Source: Roseiarcus sp963717215
GTDB taxonomy: Bacteria; Pseudomonadota; Alphaproteobacteria; Rhizobiales; Beijerinckiaceae
Assembly (NCBI GenBank): GCA_963717215.1
Contig: CAVQVS010000012.1
Span: 116,980-180,979, forward strand
Length of the DNA: 64,000 nt
Direction: 5' to 3'
The notes beneath the pieces are model-generated. The model made no database searches. It was not told the DNA's origin and saw only the letters and a list, made by a program, of their open reading frames with translations. Positions 55,626-64,000 of this stretch are shown piece after piece (position 1 is the stretch's first letter; every line of letters begins with the position of its first letter). Made by a program: the position numbers and the translations under genes.

Positions 55626-56900
55626 TCACGCGAACAGATTCCTCAAATGATCGTTCAGGAAGCGGCCTGACGGGTCCATTTTGCGGCGGATGGCTTGGAA
55701 GTCAGGGAAGCGCGGATAGAGCGTGGCCATGTCTTCCGCGCGATTGAAATGCAGTTTGCCCCAGTGCGGCCGCGCGCCGTACTGCCTCAGGATCGCGTCG
55801 ACATCGAGCAGATAGCTCCAATAGTCGACGCCCGGTCCGCCAGAGACCGAGATCGTCACGCTGGCGCGCTCGTAATAGGGACTCAGCATGCCGAAGTCGC
55901 CAGCGACGAAACGATATTCCACCGGATAGATGCAGTTCGTATGCTTGGTCAGCATCAGCTCTCGGATTCGCCGCAAGGCCTCCTTGCCGTTCTCGACCGG
56001 GATCGCATATTCGAGTTCGTGGAAGTTCGGGATGTATTCAATCGGGTAGATTTCCGAGCTGTAGGCGACGCGCTCGAATGTCTCCTCATTCGAACGCGGG
56101 GGTTCGTCGGTGACGTTCATCACCTTCATCTCGCAAACGTCGTGCTCGCGCTTGACCTTTGAGACAGCGGCGACGTCGGGCAGGCAGTAGAGGTGTCGAG
56201 ACTCGGCGACCGGGCACCAGAAGAAACTGAAATGGCGGTTGTTCATCGCCAACTCATCGTGCCTTTCCATGCAGGACTCGAAATCCTCGCGCCACAGCGT
56301 CTCCTTGAGGTTGTACGCGGCGATCGCCTGCAACGTGACCGTCGAAATCACCCCAAGCATGCCGATGGAGACCTGGGCCGCGGCCATCGTCTCGGGATCC
56401 CGATCGACGTCGAGGTCGAGCACCGACCCGTCCGCCTGAACAAGCCGCATGCCCACCGCCTGGGTCGAAAGGCATCCGAGCGTGATCCCCGTGCCATGGG
56501 TGCCGGTCGACAGGGCGCCGGCGATCGCCTGCGTGTCGATATCGCCCTGGTTGGCGAGCGACAAACCGATCTCTTTGAGCGCGCGGCCAATATCTCCGAT
56601 TCTCGTGCCCGCGCGCACGACGACGCGCTTCCGACCGAGGTCGGCGCTGACGAGGCCCTGAAGATTCTTCAAGCTGAGCAGCAGACCGCTCGTCGCGACT
56701 ACGGGTGTGAAAGAATGGCCGGAACCGGCGACGCGAACGGGAAGTTCCCGCCGCGAGGCCTCACGCACGAGCGCCGCCAATTCGTCTTCCGAACCCGGCT
56801 CCTCCTTGTGCCGCGCGATGAAGGATTGGTTGCCAACCCAGTTGCGCCAATGCCCTCCCGGCCCCAGCGGCGCCGACGACATTGGCGTGACATCAGTCAT
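55626..56900 (-). CDS. FAD-linked sugar-lactone oxidase (D-arabinono-1,4-lactone/L-gulonolactone oxidase family)
   Basis: A 424-residue aldonolactone oxidase-family enzyme. The PCMH FAD domain has VRVAGSGHSFTPVVATSGLLLSL and DIDTQAIAGALSTGTHGTG, where the flavin-contacting His lies. The ALO domain ends with the substrate motif RPHWGKLHF (HWGK). It oxidises an aldonolactone or sugar alcohol with O2 or another acceptor; the substrate is not certain. GGAG 8 nt before the ATG sets the start. Confidence 0.87.
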   Translation of the reverse strand: MTDVTPMSSAPLGPGGHWRNWVGNQSFIARHKEEPGSEDELAALVREASRRELPVRVAGSGHSFTPVVATSGLLLSLKNLQGLVSADLGRKRVVVRAGTRIGDIGRALKEIGLSLANQGDIDTQAIAGALSTGTHGTGITLGCLSTQAVGMRLVQADGSVLDLDVDRDPETMAAAQVSIGMLGVISTVTLQAIAAYNLKETLWREDFESCMERHDELAMNNRHFSFFWCPVAESRHLYCLPDVAAVSKVKREHDVCEMKVMNVTDEPPRSNEETFERVAYSSEIYPIEYIPNFHELEYAIPVENGKEALRRIRELMLTKHTNCIYPVEYRFVAGDFGMLSPYYERASVTISVSGGPGVDYWSYLLDVDAILRQYGARPHWGKLHFNRAEDMATLYPRFPDFQAIRRKMDPSGRFLNDHLRNLFA

Positions 56901-57137
56901 GTCAGGGCTCCTGAGATGTGGCTCGCAGCGCCCGGCGCGCCGCTCGTCGGACCTCGCGCGGGGGCAAGAGCCGCGCCGCCTCGAATAGCGCAGAAAACTC
57001 TAATTCTGAACGGCCAGCTTTCAAAGGGGCAGGGGGCGCTCTGAGCTCGCTGACCGGCTCGCCGCCCCGCCGTCAAAGAGCGCTGCCTTCGCTCAGCATC
57101 AGTCGGACCGGGGACAGGCGCATCGCCCTCGTCCACT

Positions 57138-58727
57138 TCAGTTGGCGACAGGACTCTTTCCCCGCGCCGAAGCGATATCGGCAAGCAATTCTTCCAGCCG
57201 GTCCATCGTCACCGGCTTCACCAGATGGTGATCGAACCCTGACTCGCCGGGAGCCGCGCGAGCCTGGGTTTGGCCCCATCCGGTCTGCGCGATGATCACC
57301 GTATCGTCGAAGAGCGGCTGCTCACGCAAAGCGCGGCAGACCGCATACCCGTCCATTCCGGGCATCCCGATGTCGAGCAGGATTGCGTCGGGCCGGTAGT
57401 CCTGCGCCGTCTGAACGGCGAGCTTGCCTTCGTGGACCATCCGATAGTCGTGACCGATGGTCTCCAGCATCCAGCCCATGGTCTGCGCGACATCGACATT
57501 GTCGTCCACGATCAGGACCTTCAGCGCCCCATTCCGTGACGCCAGAGGGGAATCGGGTTCACTCCCATCCGATGACGCTGGCGCAACCTCCATCACGGGC
57601 AGACGCAGCCGGAAGGCGCTGCCCTGGCCCGGGCCGGCGCTTTCCGCCGTGATGGATCCGCCATGCATCTCCACAAGCTGTTTCACGAGGGCGAGGCCGA
57701 TTCCGAGACCGCCACGTGAGCGATCCAAATTATCGCGAACCTGGGTGAAGAGATCGAAAACCCGCGGAAGCATATCGGAAGGAATGCCGACGCCATTGTC
57801 GGCCACAGTCACGACGGCCTCGGCGCCTTCCCGCCGCGTTGAAAGAAGGATTGCGCCGCCCTCAGGGGTGTATTTCGCCGCGTTGTTGAGAAGATTGCTC
57901 ACGACCTGAGACAGTCGCATCAGGTCGGCGTCCAGCCAGATCGGATCATCGGGCATATCGAGCTTGAGCGCGTGCCGACCCGCGACGATCAGCGGATTGC
58001 TCGCGTCAACGGCGGACTTAATGATGTCGCTCAAGGCGACACGGGCTTTGCGAAGATCGATCTTGCCCTGGCTCACTCTCGACACATCGAGGAGATCGTC
58101 GACCAACCGCACAAGATGCGAGAGCTGGCGGTCCATGACGTCGCGGATCTCTTCGGCGTTCGGCGCTGAGGGCGATGTCCGCAGGATGTCGAGCCCGTTG
58201 CGGATCGGCGCCAGCGGATTGCGCAACTCGTGCGCGAGCGTGGCCAGAAACTCATCCTTGCGCCTGTCCGCCTCCGTGAGGGCTGCGGCATAGGACTTGA
58301 GCTCGTCGCGTTGGGCGGCGATCTGGTTACGCTGCTGGTAGAGCTCAAAGAACACACTGGCTTTGCTGCGCAGGATGTCAGGCTCGATCGGCTTGTTCAG
58401 GAAGTCCACGGCGCCGGCCTCGTATCCGCGGAATCTGCGTTGGCGATCGGCGGCTCCGGCGGTGAGAAAAATGATCGGCGCCCGGCGCGTGCGCTCGGTT
58501 CCCCGCATGAGTTCGGCGAGCTCGTAGCCGTCCATCTCGGGCATCTGCACGTCGAGTATGGCGAGCGCAACGTCGTATTGCAGGAGCAGCTCCAACGCTT
58601 GCGGGCCGGAGCGCGCCTTGAGCAGCACGAGTCCATCACGACGCAGGAGGCCTTCCAGCGACAGCAGATTTTCCTCGAGATCGTCGACGAGAAGAAAATA
58701 GACAGGTCCGATCTCGGACGTCATCAC
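57138..58727 (-). CDS. Hybrid histidine kinase with REC-HisKA-HATPase-REC order
   Basis: A 529-residue soluble kinase. The N-terminal receiver (about 8-125) has acidic Asp15-16 and phospho-acceptor Asp59 (AILDVQMPEMDG). A coiled linker and HisKA follow with His166 in LAHELRNPLAP, then HATPase_c with NLLNNAAKYTPEGG, DNGVGI and GGLGIGLALV. A C-terminal receiver (about 400-520) has LLDIGMPGMDG and KPVT. With no membrane part, its input must be phosphorylation of the first REC, possibly by the upstream kinase. It overlaps the CheB gene stop by 4 bp. Confidence 0.9.
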   Translation of the reverse strand: MMTSEIGPVYFLLVDDLEENLLSLEGLLRRDGLVLLKARSGPQALELLLQYDVALAILDVQMPEMDGYELAELMRGTERTRRAPIIFLTAGAADRQRRFRGYEAGAVDFLNKPIEPDILRSKASVFFELYQQRNQIAAQRDELKSYAAALTEADRRKDEFLATLAHELRNPLAPIRNGLDILRTSPSAPNAEEIRDVMDRQLSHLVRLVDDLLDVSRVSQGKIDLRKARVALSDIIKSAVDASNPLIVAGRHALKLDMPDDPIWLDADLMRLSQVVSNLLNNAAKYTPEGGAILLSTRREGAEAVVTVADNGVGIPSDMLPRVFDLFTQVRDNLDRSRGGLGIGLALVKQLVEMHGGSITAESAGPGQGSAFRLRLPVMEVAPASSDGSEPDSPLASRNGALKVLIVDDNVDVAQTMGWMLETIGHDYRMVHEGKLAVQTAQDYRPDAILLDIGMPGMDGYAVCRALREQPLFDDTVIIAQTGWGQTQARAAPGESGFDHHLVKPVTMDRLEELLADIASARGKSPVAN

Positions 58728-59296
58728 GCTCCAGCCTCCCGCAGATACGCGGCAATCTCATTCACCGGCAGGACGCGAGCATCGGGGCACGCGGCGATCG
58801 CAGCCCGCGGCATCGCGGACGCATAGGCGCCGCCAGGCTCCTGTACGACAGCTACGCCGCCTGCGTCGACCACAGCTCTAAGGCCATTTGCGCCATCGCT
58901 ATTGGCTCCAGTAAGCACCACCCCGATCAGACCGTCGCCATAGGCGTCGGCCGCGCTCTCAAACAGAACGTCGATCGAGGGACGCGAGAACAGAACCGGC
59001 TCGTCGTCCGACAAAGACAGGCGCTTATCCTGTTCGACCAGGAGATGATAGTCCGGCGGAGCGAAGTAGGCGACCCCAGGTTCGATGGGCTCCTTGTCCT
59101 CCGCCTCGCGCACTCCGATCCTGCAACGTGCGCGGATAAGCTCCGCGAACACGCTTGTCTTGTCCGCGGGCAGGTGTACGACGACCAGAATCGGTAAGCG
59201 AAAGTCCGAGGGCAGGGCGGGGAGGAGGTTCGACAGCGCCTCCAGCGCCCCCGCCGACGCCCCGATCACGATCGCCTCCGGAGCAAGTCCGCTCAC
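58724..59296 (-). CDS. Stand-alone CheB-type methylesterase domain
   Basis: A 190-residue CheB catalytic domain without the usual N-terminal receiver. The Ser-His-Asp triad is visible: Ser14 in IGASAGALE, His41 in VVVHLP and Asp134 in LTGANSDGANGLRAV. It removes methyl groups from (or deamidates) Glu residues, normally on chemoreceptors. No chemoreceptor is in the window, so the substrate in this operon may be one of the kinases. Overlaps CheR and the downstream kinase by 4 bp each. Confidence 0.9.
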   Translation of the reverse strand: MSGLAPEAIVIGASAGALEALSNLLPALPSDFRLPILVVVHLPADKTSVFAELIRARCRIGVREAEDKEPIEPGVAYFAPPDYHLLVEQDKRLSLSDDEPVLFSRPSIDVLFESAADAYGDGLIGVVLTGANSDGANGLRAVVDAGGVAVVQEPGGAYASAMPRAAIAACPDARVLPVNEIAAYLREAGA

Positions 59297-60117
59297 GAGC
59301 CGCTCCGCTTCTGGTAAATTCGCTCATCTTTTGCGAACTCGGCGAACGCGTTCGCATGTTCCGTGAAACGAAGGCTCTCTTTCGCGCCAATTCCGAGAAA
59401 CGCTCTGCGCGCCAGCAAATCCTTGAACAGCCCAACCGCACGGTTTTGCAACGCCTTATCGAAATAGATCAGCACGTTTCTGCACGATATGAGATGCATC
59501 TCGCCGAATGAAGCGTCGGTCACCAGGCTGTGATCGGAAAAGACAACGCGCTGGCGAAGGCTCCTATTGAAGGAAGCGCGGCCATAGGCTGCCGTGTAAT
59601 AGTCTGACAGAGACGACTTTCCGCCTGACTGGCGGTGGTTCTCCGTGAACAATTTGATGCGATCGAGGTCGTAGACGCCCGTCTCGGCCTTCGTCAGGGC
59701 GTCTTGGTTGACGTCGGTCGCATAGAACAATGTCCGGTCTTCAAGACCCTCTTCGCGGAACAGGATGACGAACGAATAGAGCTCTTCGCCCGCGCTGCAG
59801 CCGGCGATCCAGACCTTCAGCGAAGGATAGGTGCGAAGATGGGGAACGACCCTCTCCCGAATCGTCCGGAAATAGGCGGGATCGCGAAACATCTCGCTGA
59901 CCTGAACCGTCAGGTATCCGAGGAGCCTCGGCAACATCGTCGAATCGTGCAGCAACCGGTCCTGCATGGCGGATGTGGTCGCAAAGCCCAGGTCGCCGCG
60001 CGCCCGCTTCAGACGCCGCTTCAGCGAAGCCATCGCGTAACCACGAAAGTCGAAATGGTACTTCTGGAACAAAGCTTCCAGCAGCAACCGAATCTCAATC
60101 TCCTCGGTCTTATCCAC
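59293..60117 (-). CDS. CheR-type SAM-dependent protein methyltransferase
   Basis: A 274-residue CheR: an N-terminal helical domain (ALFQKYHFDFRGYAMASLKRRLKRA), the SAM motif LKVWIAGCSAGEELYSFVIL, FYATDVNQDAL, and the conserved LISCRNVLIYFDKALQNRAV. It methylates Glu residues of receptor proteins with SAM. It starts 12 bp after the big hybrid kinase stop and overlaps CheB, so kinase-CheR-CheB-kinase form one operon. Confidence 0.9.
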   Translation of the reverse strand: MDKTEEIEIRLLLEALFQKYHFDFRGYAMASLKRRLKRARGDLGFATTSAMQDRLLHDSTMLPRLLGYLTVQVSEMFRDPAYFRTIRERVVPHLRTYPSLKVWIAGCSAGEELYSFVILFREEGLEDRTLFYATDVNQDALTKAETGVYDLDRIKLFTENHRQSGGKSSLSDYYTAAYGRASFNRSLRQRVVFSDHSLVTDASFGEMHLISCRNVLIYFDKALQNRAVGLFKDLLARRAFLGIGAKESLRFTEHANAFAEFAKDERIYQKRSGS

Positions 60118-60129
60118 CGCGCGGTCCGA

Positions 60130-63100
60130 TTAGTTGTTGGGCATCCACACGCGGACGAGCGACAGCAGCTTCTCGACGTCGAGGGGCTTCGCCATATAAT
60201 CGTTGGCGCCGGCGGAGAGGCATCGCTCCTGATCGTCGGGCATGGCTTTTGCTGTCAACATGATGATCGGCAGCTTTTTCCATTCGGGGTTCTGCCGGAT
60301 CTTTTCGGTCGCCATCAGCCCGTCCATCACCGGCATCATGACGTCCATCAGAACGAGGTCGATCGCGCTGCCCTCCTTGAAGGATTTATCAATCGCCTCG
60401 ATCGCCTCACGGCCATTTCGTGCGATCTGAACGTGAGCGCCGCGCGGTTCGAGAATGCTTGTCAGCGAATAAACGTTCCGCACATCGTCCTCGACCACCA
60501 GGATTCGTCGTCCTTCCAGCAACGCCTCGCGGTTGCGCGCCTGGCGAATCATTCTCTGCTGTTCGTCCGGAAGGTCGGAAATGACCTGATGAAGAAAGAG
60601 GCTCACCTCATCGAGAAGCCGCTCGGGTGATTTCGCGCCCTTGATAATGATCGATTTCGAGTAGCGGCGCAGTCTTTGCTCTTCCTGCGCCGGAAAGATC
60701 GCGGCCCGTGTAGACGATGACGGGCGGGAAGGAATAGGCGCCTTCCTGGCTCAAGGTTTCGAGAAGCGAATATCCGGACGCGTCCGGAAGGGAGAGGTCG
60801 AGGACCATGCAGTCAAAAGTTTGGTTCTTGAGAAGAAGGAGGCACTCTGCCGCCGTGGCGGCCGCTACCGTCTCGACCTCATACGAGCCCAACAGGCGTT
60901 GCACCGCGTCGCGCTGGACCGGATCATCCTCGACGATCAGAACTCTGCGCATCCGCTGCGCGAGCTTCGTCTCGAGCTTCTTGAGAACTTCAGCCAGGTC
61001 TTCACGTTTCACCGGCTTCACCAGATAACCGATAGCGCCGAGCGAGAGAGCCGTTTGCGCGTTGTCGGTGGCCGAAACCACATGAACCGGAATATGACGG
61101 GTGCGAACGTCGCGCTTCAGCTGATCGAGCACCCAAAGGCCGGAATGGTCCGGCAAACCAACGTCCAACACGACCGCGCTCGGAACGAATTCCTTGGCGA
61201 GCGTGAGCGCCTCGGTCGCGCTGCCGGCGACGAGACATTCGAATTCCATCTCGTGTGAGAGATCGCGAAGGATGCGGGCGAAACTCTGGTCGTCCTCGAT
61301 GATCAAAAGGACGCGCCGTTGACCCGTCAGCCGCTGGCGATCGTCTTCGAGCTGTCGATCCGGCCTTCGAGTCGCGGCTGGCGCCGCGATCGGCTGCGGC
61401 GCCTCGACCGCGAGCGGGGCAGGGGCGGCTTGAGGCGTCTCCGCTCGCGGCTGCACGTTCGCGGCGCTAAAGGCTTCGGGAATGAGGACCGTGAACGTGC
61501 TGCCCTGACCCTCCACGCTTCTCAGCGCCAGCGTTCCGCCAAGCAGACGCACAAGCTCCCGACAGATCGACAGGCCGAGGCCGGTGCCGCCATATTTGCG
61601 GCTGATGGTTCCGTCCGCCTGCCGGAAAGGTTCGAACACCGCGTTCTGTTTGTCCTGGGAGATGCCGATGCCGGTGTCGGCGACCGAAAGCGCAATCTGG
61701 CCCTCGGGGGCGCGCGCGGACTCTCAACTCAACTCGGCCCTGTTCAGTGAACTTGAATGCGTTCGACAAAAGGTTCCGCAGGATCTGCTCGAGCCTTTGG
61801 CCGTCCGTCTCGATGAAAGCTGGGCATTCCGGCGCCACTTCGATCCGGAACTCGAGATTTTTCTTCTCGGCGACGGGCGTGAAAAGGTTCGTGAGATCCT
61901 TGGTCAGGCGAGCAAGAGCAAGCGGCTCAGGCTTGATCTCCATGTGGCCCGCCTCGATCTTCGAGAGGTCGAGGATGTCATTGATGAGCGTGAGCAGATC
62001 GTTGCCGGACGATTGAATCGTCTGGGCGTAACGCACCTGTTCTTCGCTCAGCCGTCCGGTGTCATTGTCGGCGAGGAGCTTTGCGAGGATCAGGAGCGAG
62101 TTCAGAGGCGTCCGGAGTTCGTGCGACATGTTCGCCAGGAAATCTGATTTATACTGGCTTGCCCGCTCGAGTTCCTGAGCCCTGAGCCGCACCATGTCGT
62201 TTGCGCGCTCCAGATCGTCCCGCTGGTGTTCGAGCTGCTGTGCCTGTTCCTCGAGCTGGGAATTGGTCTGCTCGAGTTCGGCTTGCTGAAGTTCGAGGCG
62301 AGATTGCGATTCCTTCAGCGCTCGACCCTGCTCCTCAAGCTCCTCGTTCGATACCCTCAGCTCTTCTCCCTGCGCCTGAAGCTCTTCGGCTTGGCGCTGC
62401 GTCTCTTCAAGAAAACTTTGAAGCTCGGAACGATAGTTGGCGGAGCGAACGGCAATCCCAATTCCCTCCGACATCTGTTCCAGAAGGGAGAGCGCGTCTT
62501 CCTTGATCGGATGGACGAATCCGAACTCCAGCACCGCATTCGTCGACCCGTCCACGATCGCCGGGGCAACAACCAGGTGCTTGGGCTTGCCTTCCCCAAA
62601 CGCCGAACCAAAGGCGAGGTAGCCATCGGGGACGTCGCGGACGAGGATGGATCGACCATCGACTGCCGCCTGCCCAAGGAGCCCCTCGCCGCTGGAAAAC
62701 TGATCCAGAACCTTTGCATCGGCGGGGACGCCATAGGTCGACATCCGGCGATAGGGACCATTTCGGTCTCTGGAAAAAGCAGCGCCGGCATGAGCGTCGA
62801 GATACCGGCACAGGTAGCCCAGAATGTTGTCGCCGAGCTGGTCGATCGGCTGGTCGCCGAGCATCGCCTTCGACAGCCCGACGCGGCCATTCTGAAGCCA
62901 ATCCTCGCGGCGCCGGGCGGCCTCCGAGCGGAGGATCAGGAAGCCCACGACCCCGGTGAGCCCAAGCCCGAGGAGGCTGGAAATAACGCCCGTGAGAATC
63001 GACCTCCAATAGGCGTCGGCCATTTCCGCGAGTCGCTTGGCTCGCAGATCAATCTCCTCGTGCTCCATCGCCGAGACCGCGTCGCGGATCGCATCCATAT

Positions 63101-63563
63101 CCTGCTTGCCGCGATCGGTCTGCACCTCCGCGATCGCCTCGGCTTGTCCCTGGGTCCGGCGCAGATCGATCGTGTGTTTGAGCTCGTCGAGCTTGGCGGC
63201 CGCGTGTTGTTTCAGCGTTGCGAGGCGCGCCTGCTGCGTCGGATTGTCGATCGTCAGGCGCTGCAGCGCCTCCAGCCGCGGCCCAATTTGTTGCGTCGCC
63301 GCGTTGTACGGAGCGAGGTAGATCTCTCGATCGGTCAGCAGGTAGCCGCGTTGTCCGGTTTCAGCGTCCTTTATCGTGGAAAGGACGTCCTCGAGTGCGG
63401 TCATGGTGTCGCCGCTGCGGACGACGAGAGCGCTATCCGCTTTCAGGGTTTGGAAATTGACATAGGCGACTGCGCCGGTCGCCACGAAAAAGAGCGTGGC
63501 GGCGGCCAGGCCCAGCCAGATTATCGGGTCGGCGCCAGATCCCGGCGCCGTTGAACGGGGCAT
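60130..63563 (-). CDS. CHASE3-GAF hybrid histidine kinase with three C-terminal receivers; two apparent frameshifts
   Basis: Transmembrane helix (about 15-36), periplasmic CHASE3-type sensor (40-175, with DAETGQRGYLLT), second helix (187-211), GAF (about 225-375), a long coiled coil (380-470), HisKA with His481 in NMSHELRTPLNS, HATPase_c, then three REC domains with acceptor Asp in VLDVGLPD, VLDLSLPD and LMDVMMPVMDG. The frame breaks +1 in the G-run at 61706-61710 and at 60684-60685; the join gives 1143 residues. The last 158 codons therefore belong to this protein and are not a separate regulator. The SD AAGGAAAGAG precedes the ATG. First gene of the signalling operon. Confidence 0.87.
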
Positions 63564-63698
63564 AAAGCTCTTTCCTTTCGCTCATCGCGCGCGAGTTTCG
63601 CTGAAGTCCTACCCCAAAATTGGCGCTCAATGTGTTCAACACCGAGCGATTTGGTGTCGGGCTCGTCCCGGATCCAGGCCATCTCCCGCGCCCCTCAT

Positions 63699-63993
63699 CT
63701 ACGAGCTTACGGAGATTGCCTTGAGACGCGCACCGATACCCGCGGTCGCTTCCGCAAGCGATGGATATTTCGACAACGCGCGTAAACCGGATACGGGCGC
63801 CGCTGCGCTCAATTTCCGCTCTCGAAGGACGAGGAACGCGATCCGCTTTCGCGTGTGCACTCGGCGCTGGCTCCAGGTCCTGGCCCGTTCGACGACTGCG
63901 GCGCGGGCCGCCAATCCCTCGGGCCGCCCGCGAAACAGGGCAGGCCAACCGCTCTGCGGCAGTGAGCGCGCTCGTCTTTGCGGTGGAAGGCAT
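63699..63993 (-). CDS. Possible small protein gene at the right edge, with one frame break
   Basis: Two minus-strand frames join with a +1 shift near 63910-63920. The first begins MPSTAKTSALTAAERLACPVSRAARG; the second reads LAARAAVVERARTWSQRRVHTRKRIAFLVLRERKLSAAAPVSGLRALSKYPSLAEATAGIGARLKAI. Together they would give about 97 basic residues. I recognise no family and there is no clear SD, so this is a weak call; otherwise the 437 bp before the hybrid kinase hold only its promoter. Confidence 0.25.
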
Positions 63994-64000
63994 GGGATCC

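Noticed and set aside
60130..60606. Separate single-receiver response regulator starting MSLFLHQV
   Set aside because: The start lies in the linker of the hybrid kinase; correcting the +1 shift at 60684 joins it as the third receiver.
62226..63554. 442-codon plus-strand frame over the hybrid kinase
   Set aside because: Antisense shadow; the minus strand encodes a recognisable CHASE3-GAF kinase.

Overview
The window is high-GC bacterial chromosome. Gene content and order point to an alphaproteobacterium of the Hyphomicrobiales (Rhizobiales). Supporting clues are the order thioesterase-rplM-rpsI-argC, rpsF-rpsR-DUF2232-rplI, ihfA-MerR-tRNA-Pro, tpiA beside ppiD-trpE and a RatA/COQ10 gene near a cinA-type gene, plus a type 2 ArgC and two GGAAC-N17-GTT sites that match the alphaproteobacterial sigma-EcfG promoter. 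I cannot name the genus; a Beijerinckiaceae/Methylocystaceae-like organism is only a guess. No phage, insertion sequence or CRISPR array was seen.

Layout. 1-5.1 kb: the N-terminal part of a large beta-repeat surface/secreted protein cut by the window edge, an MHS-type MFS transporter and a di-haem cytochrome c. 5.4-18 kb: SulP anion transporter, TIR-domain protein, FAD-linked oxidase, then a minus-strand metabolic run (PLP decarboxylase, YyaL-like thioredoxin-domain protein, nucleoside hydrolase, GFA protein, amidase, cystathionine beta-lyase-like enzyme). 18-24.6 kb: an amino-acid ABC binding protein and three class III nucleotide cyclases with a LysM protein. 24.7-31.8 kb: trpE and ppiD divergent from tpiA-secG-RatA/COQ10, two small secreted paralogues and pncC/cinA. 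31.9-34.3 kb: DyP peroxidase plus encapsulin shell, a complete cargo-loaded nanocompartment operon. 34.3-40.2 kb: ribosomal L13/S9, a LuxR regulator, two exported proteins (one PEP-CTERM) and argC. 40.6-48.5 kb: FAH-family hydrolase, NYN nuclease, family 5 UDG, aldose epimerase, a MarR-regulated efflux operon, GNAT and an orphan VgrG-like spike protein. 48.8-54.2 kb: rplI/DUF2232/rpsR/rpsF, then a stress module (DUF2795, repeat protein, hemerythrin) with a sigma-EcfG-like promoter, and an SDR. 54.4-55.5 kb: ihfA, MerR, tRNA-Pro. 55.6-63.6 kb: a sugar-lactone oxidase and a four-gene signalling operon (1143-residue hybrid kinase, CheR, CheB, second hybrid kinase).

A property of the whole window is that many conserved genes are broken by single-base indels. 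I located 17 breaks with a net +1 shift and one with -1. Removing them gives family-typical lengths for tpiA, ppiD, yyaL, UDG, the nucleoside hydrolase and the hybrid kinase. Insertion-type errors in the assembly explain this better than gene decay, so the affected genes are annotated here as single CDSs with the break position given.

The best candidate for a distinctive system is the DyP-encapsulin pair: its cargo-loading peptide is readable and its codons also carry the Shine-Dalgarno sequence of the shell gene. Other leads are the stand-alone beta-spike protein with eight 16-residue repeats, the two sigma-EcfG-like promoters, a 30-bp perfect palindrome before rplM, a MarR operator-like palindrome, and the clustered cyclases.
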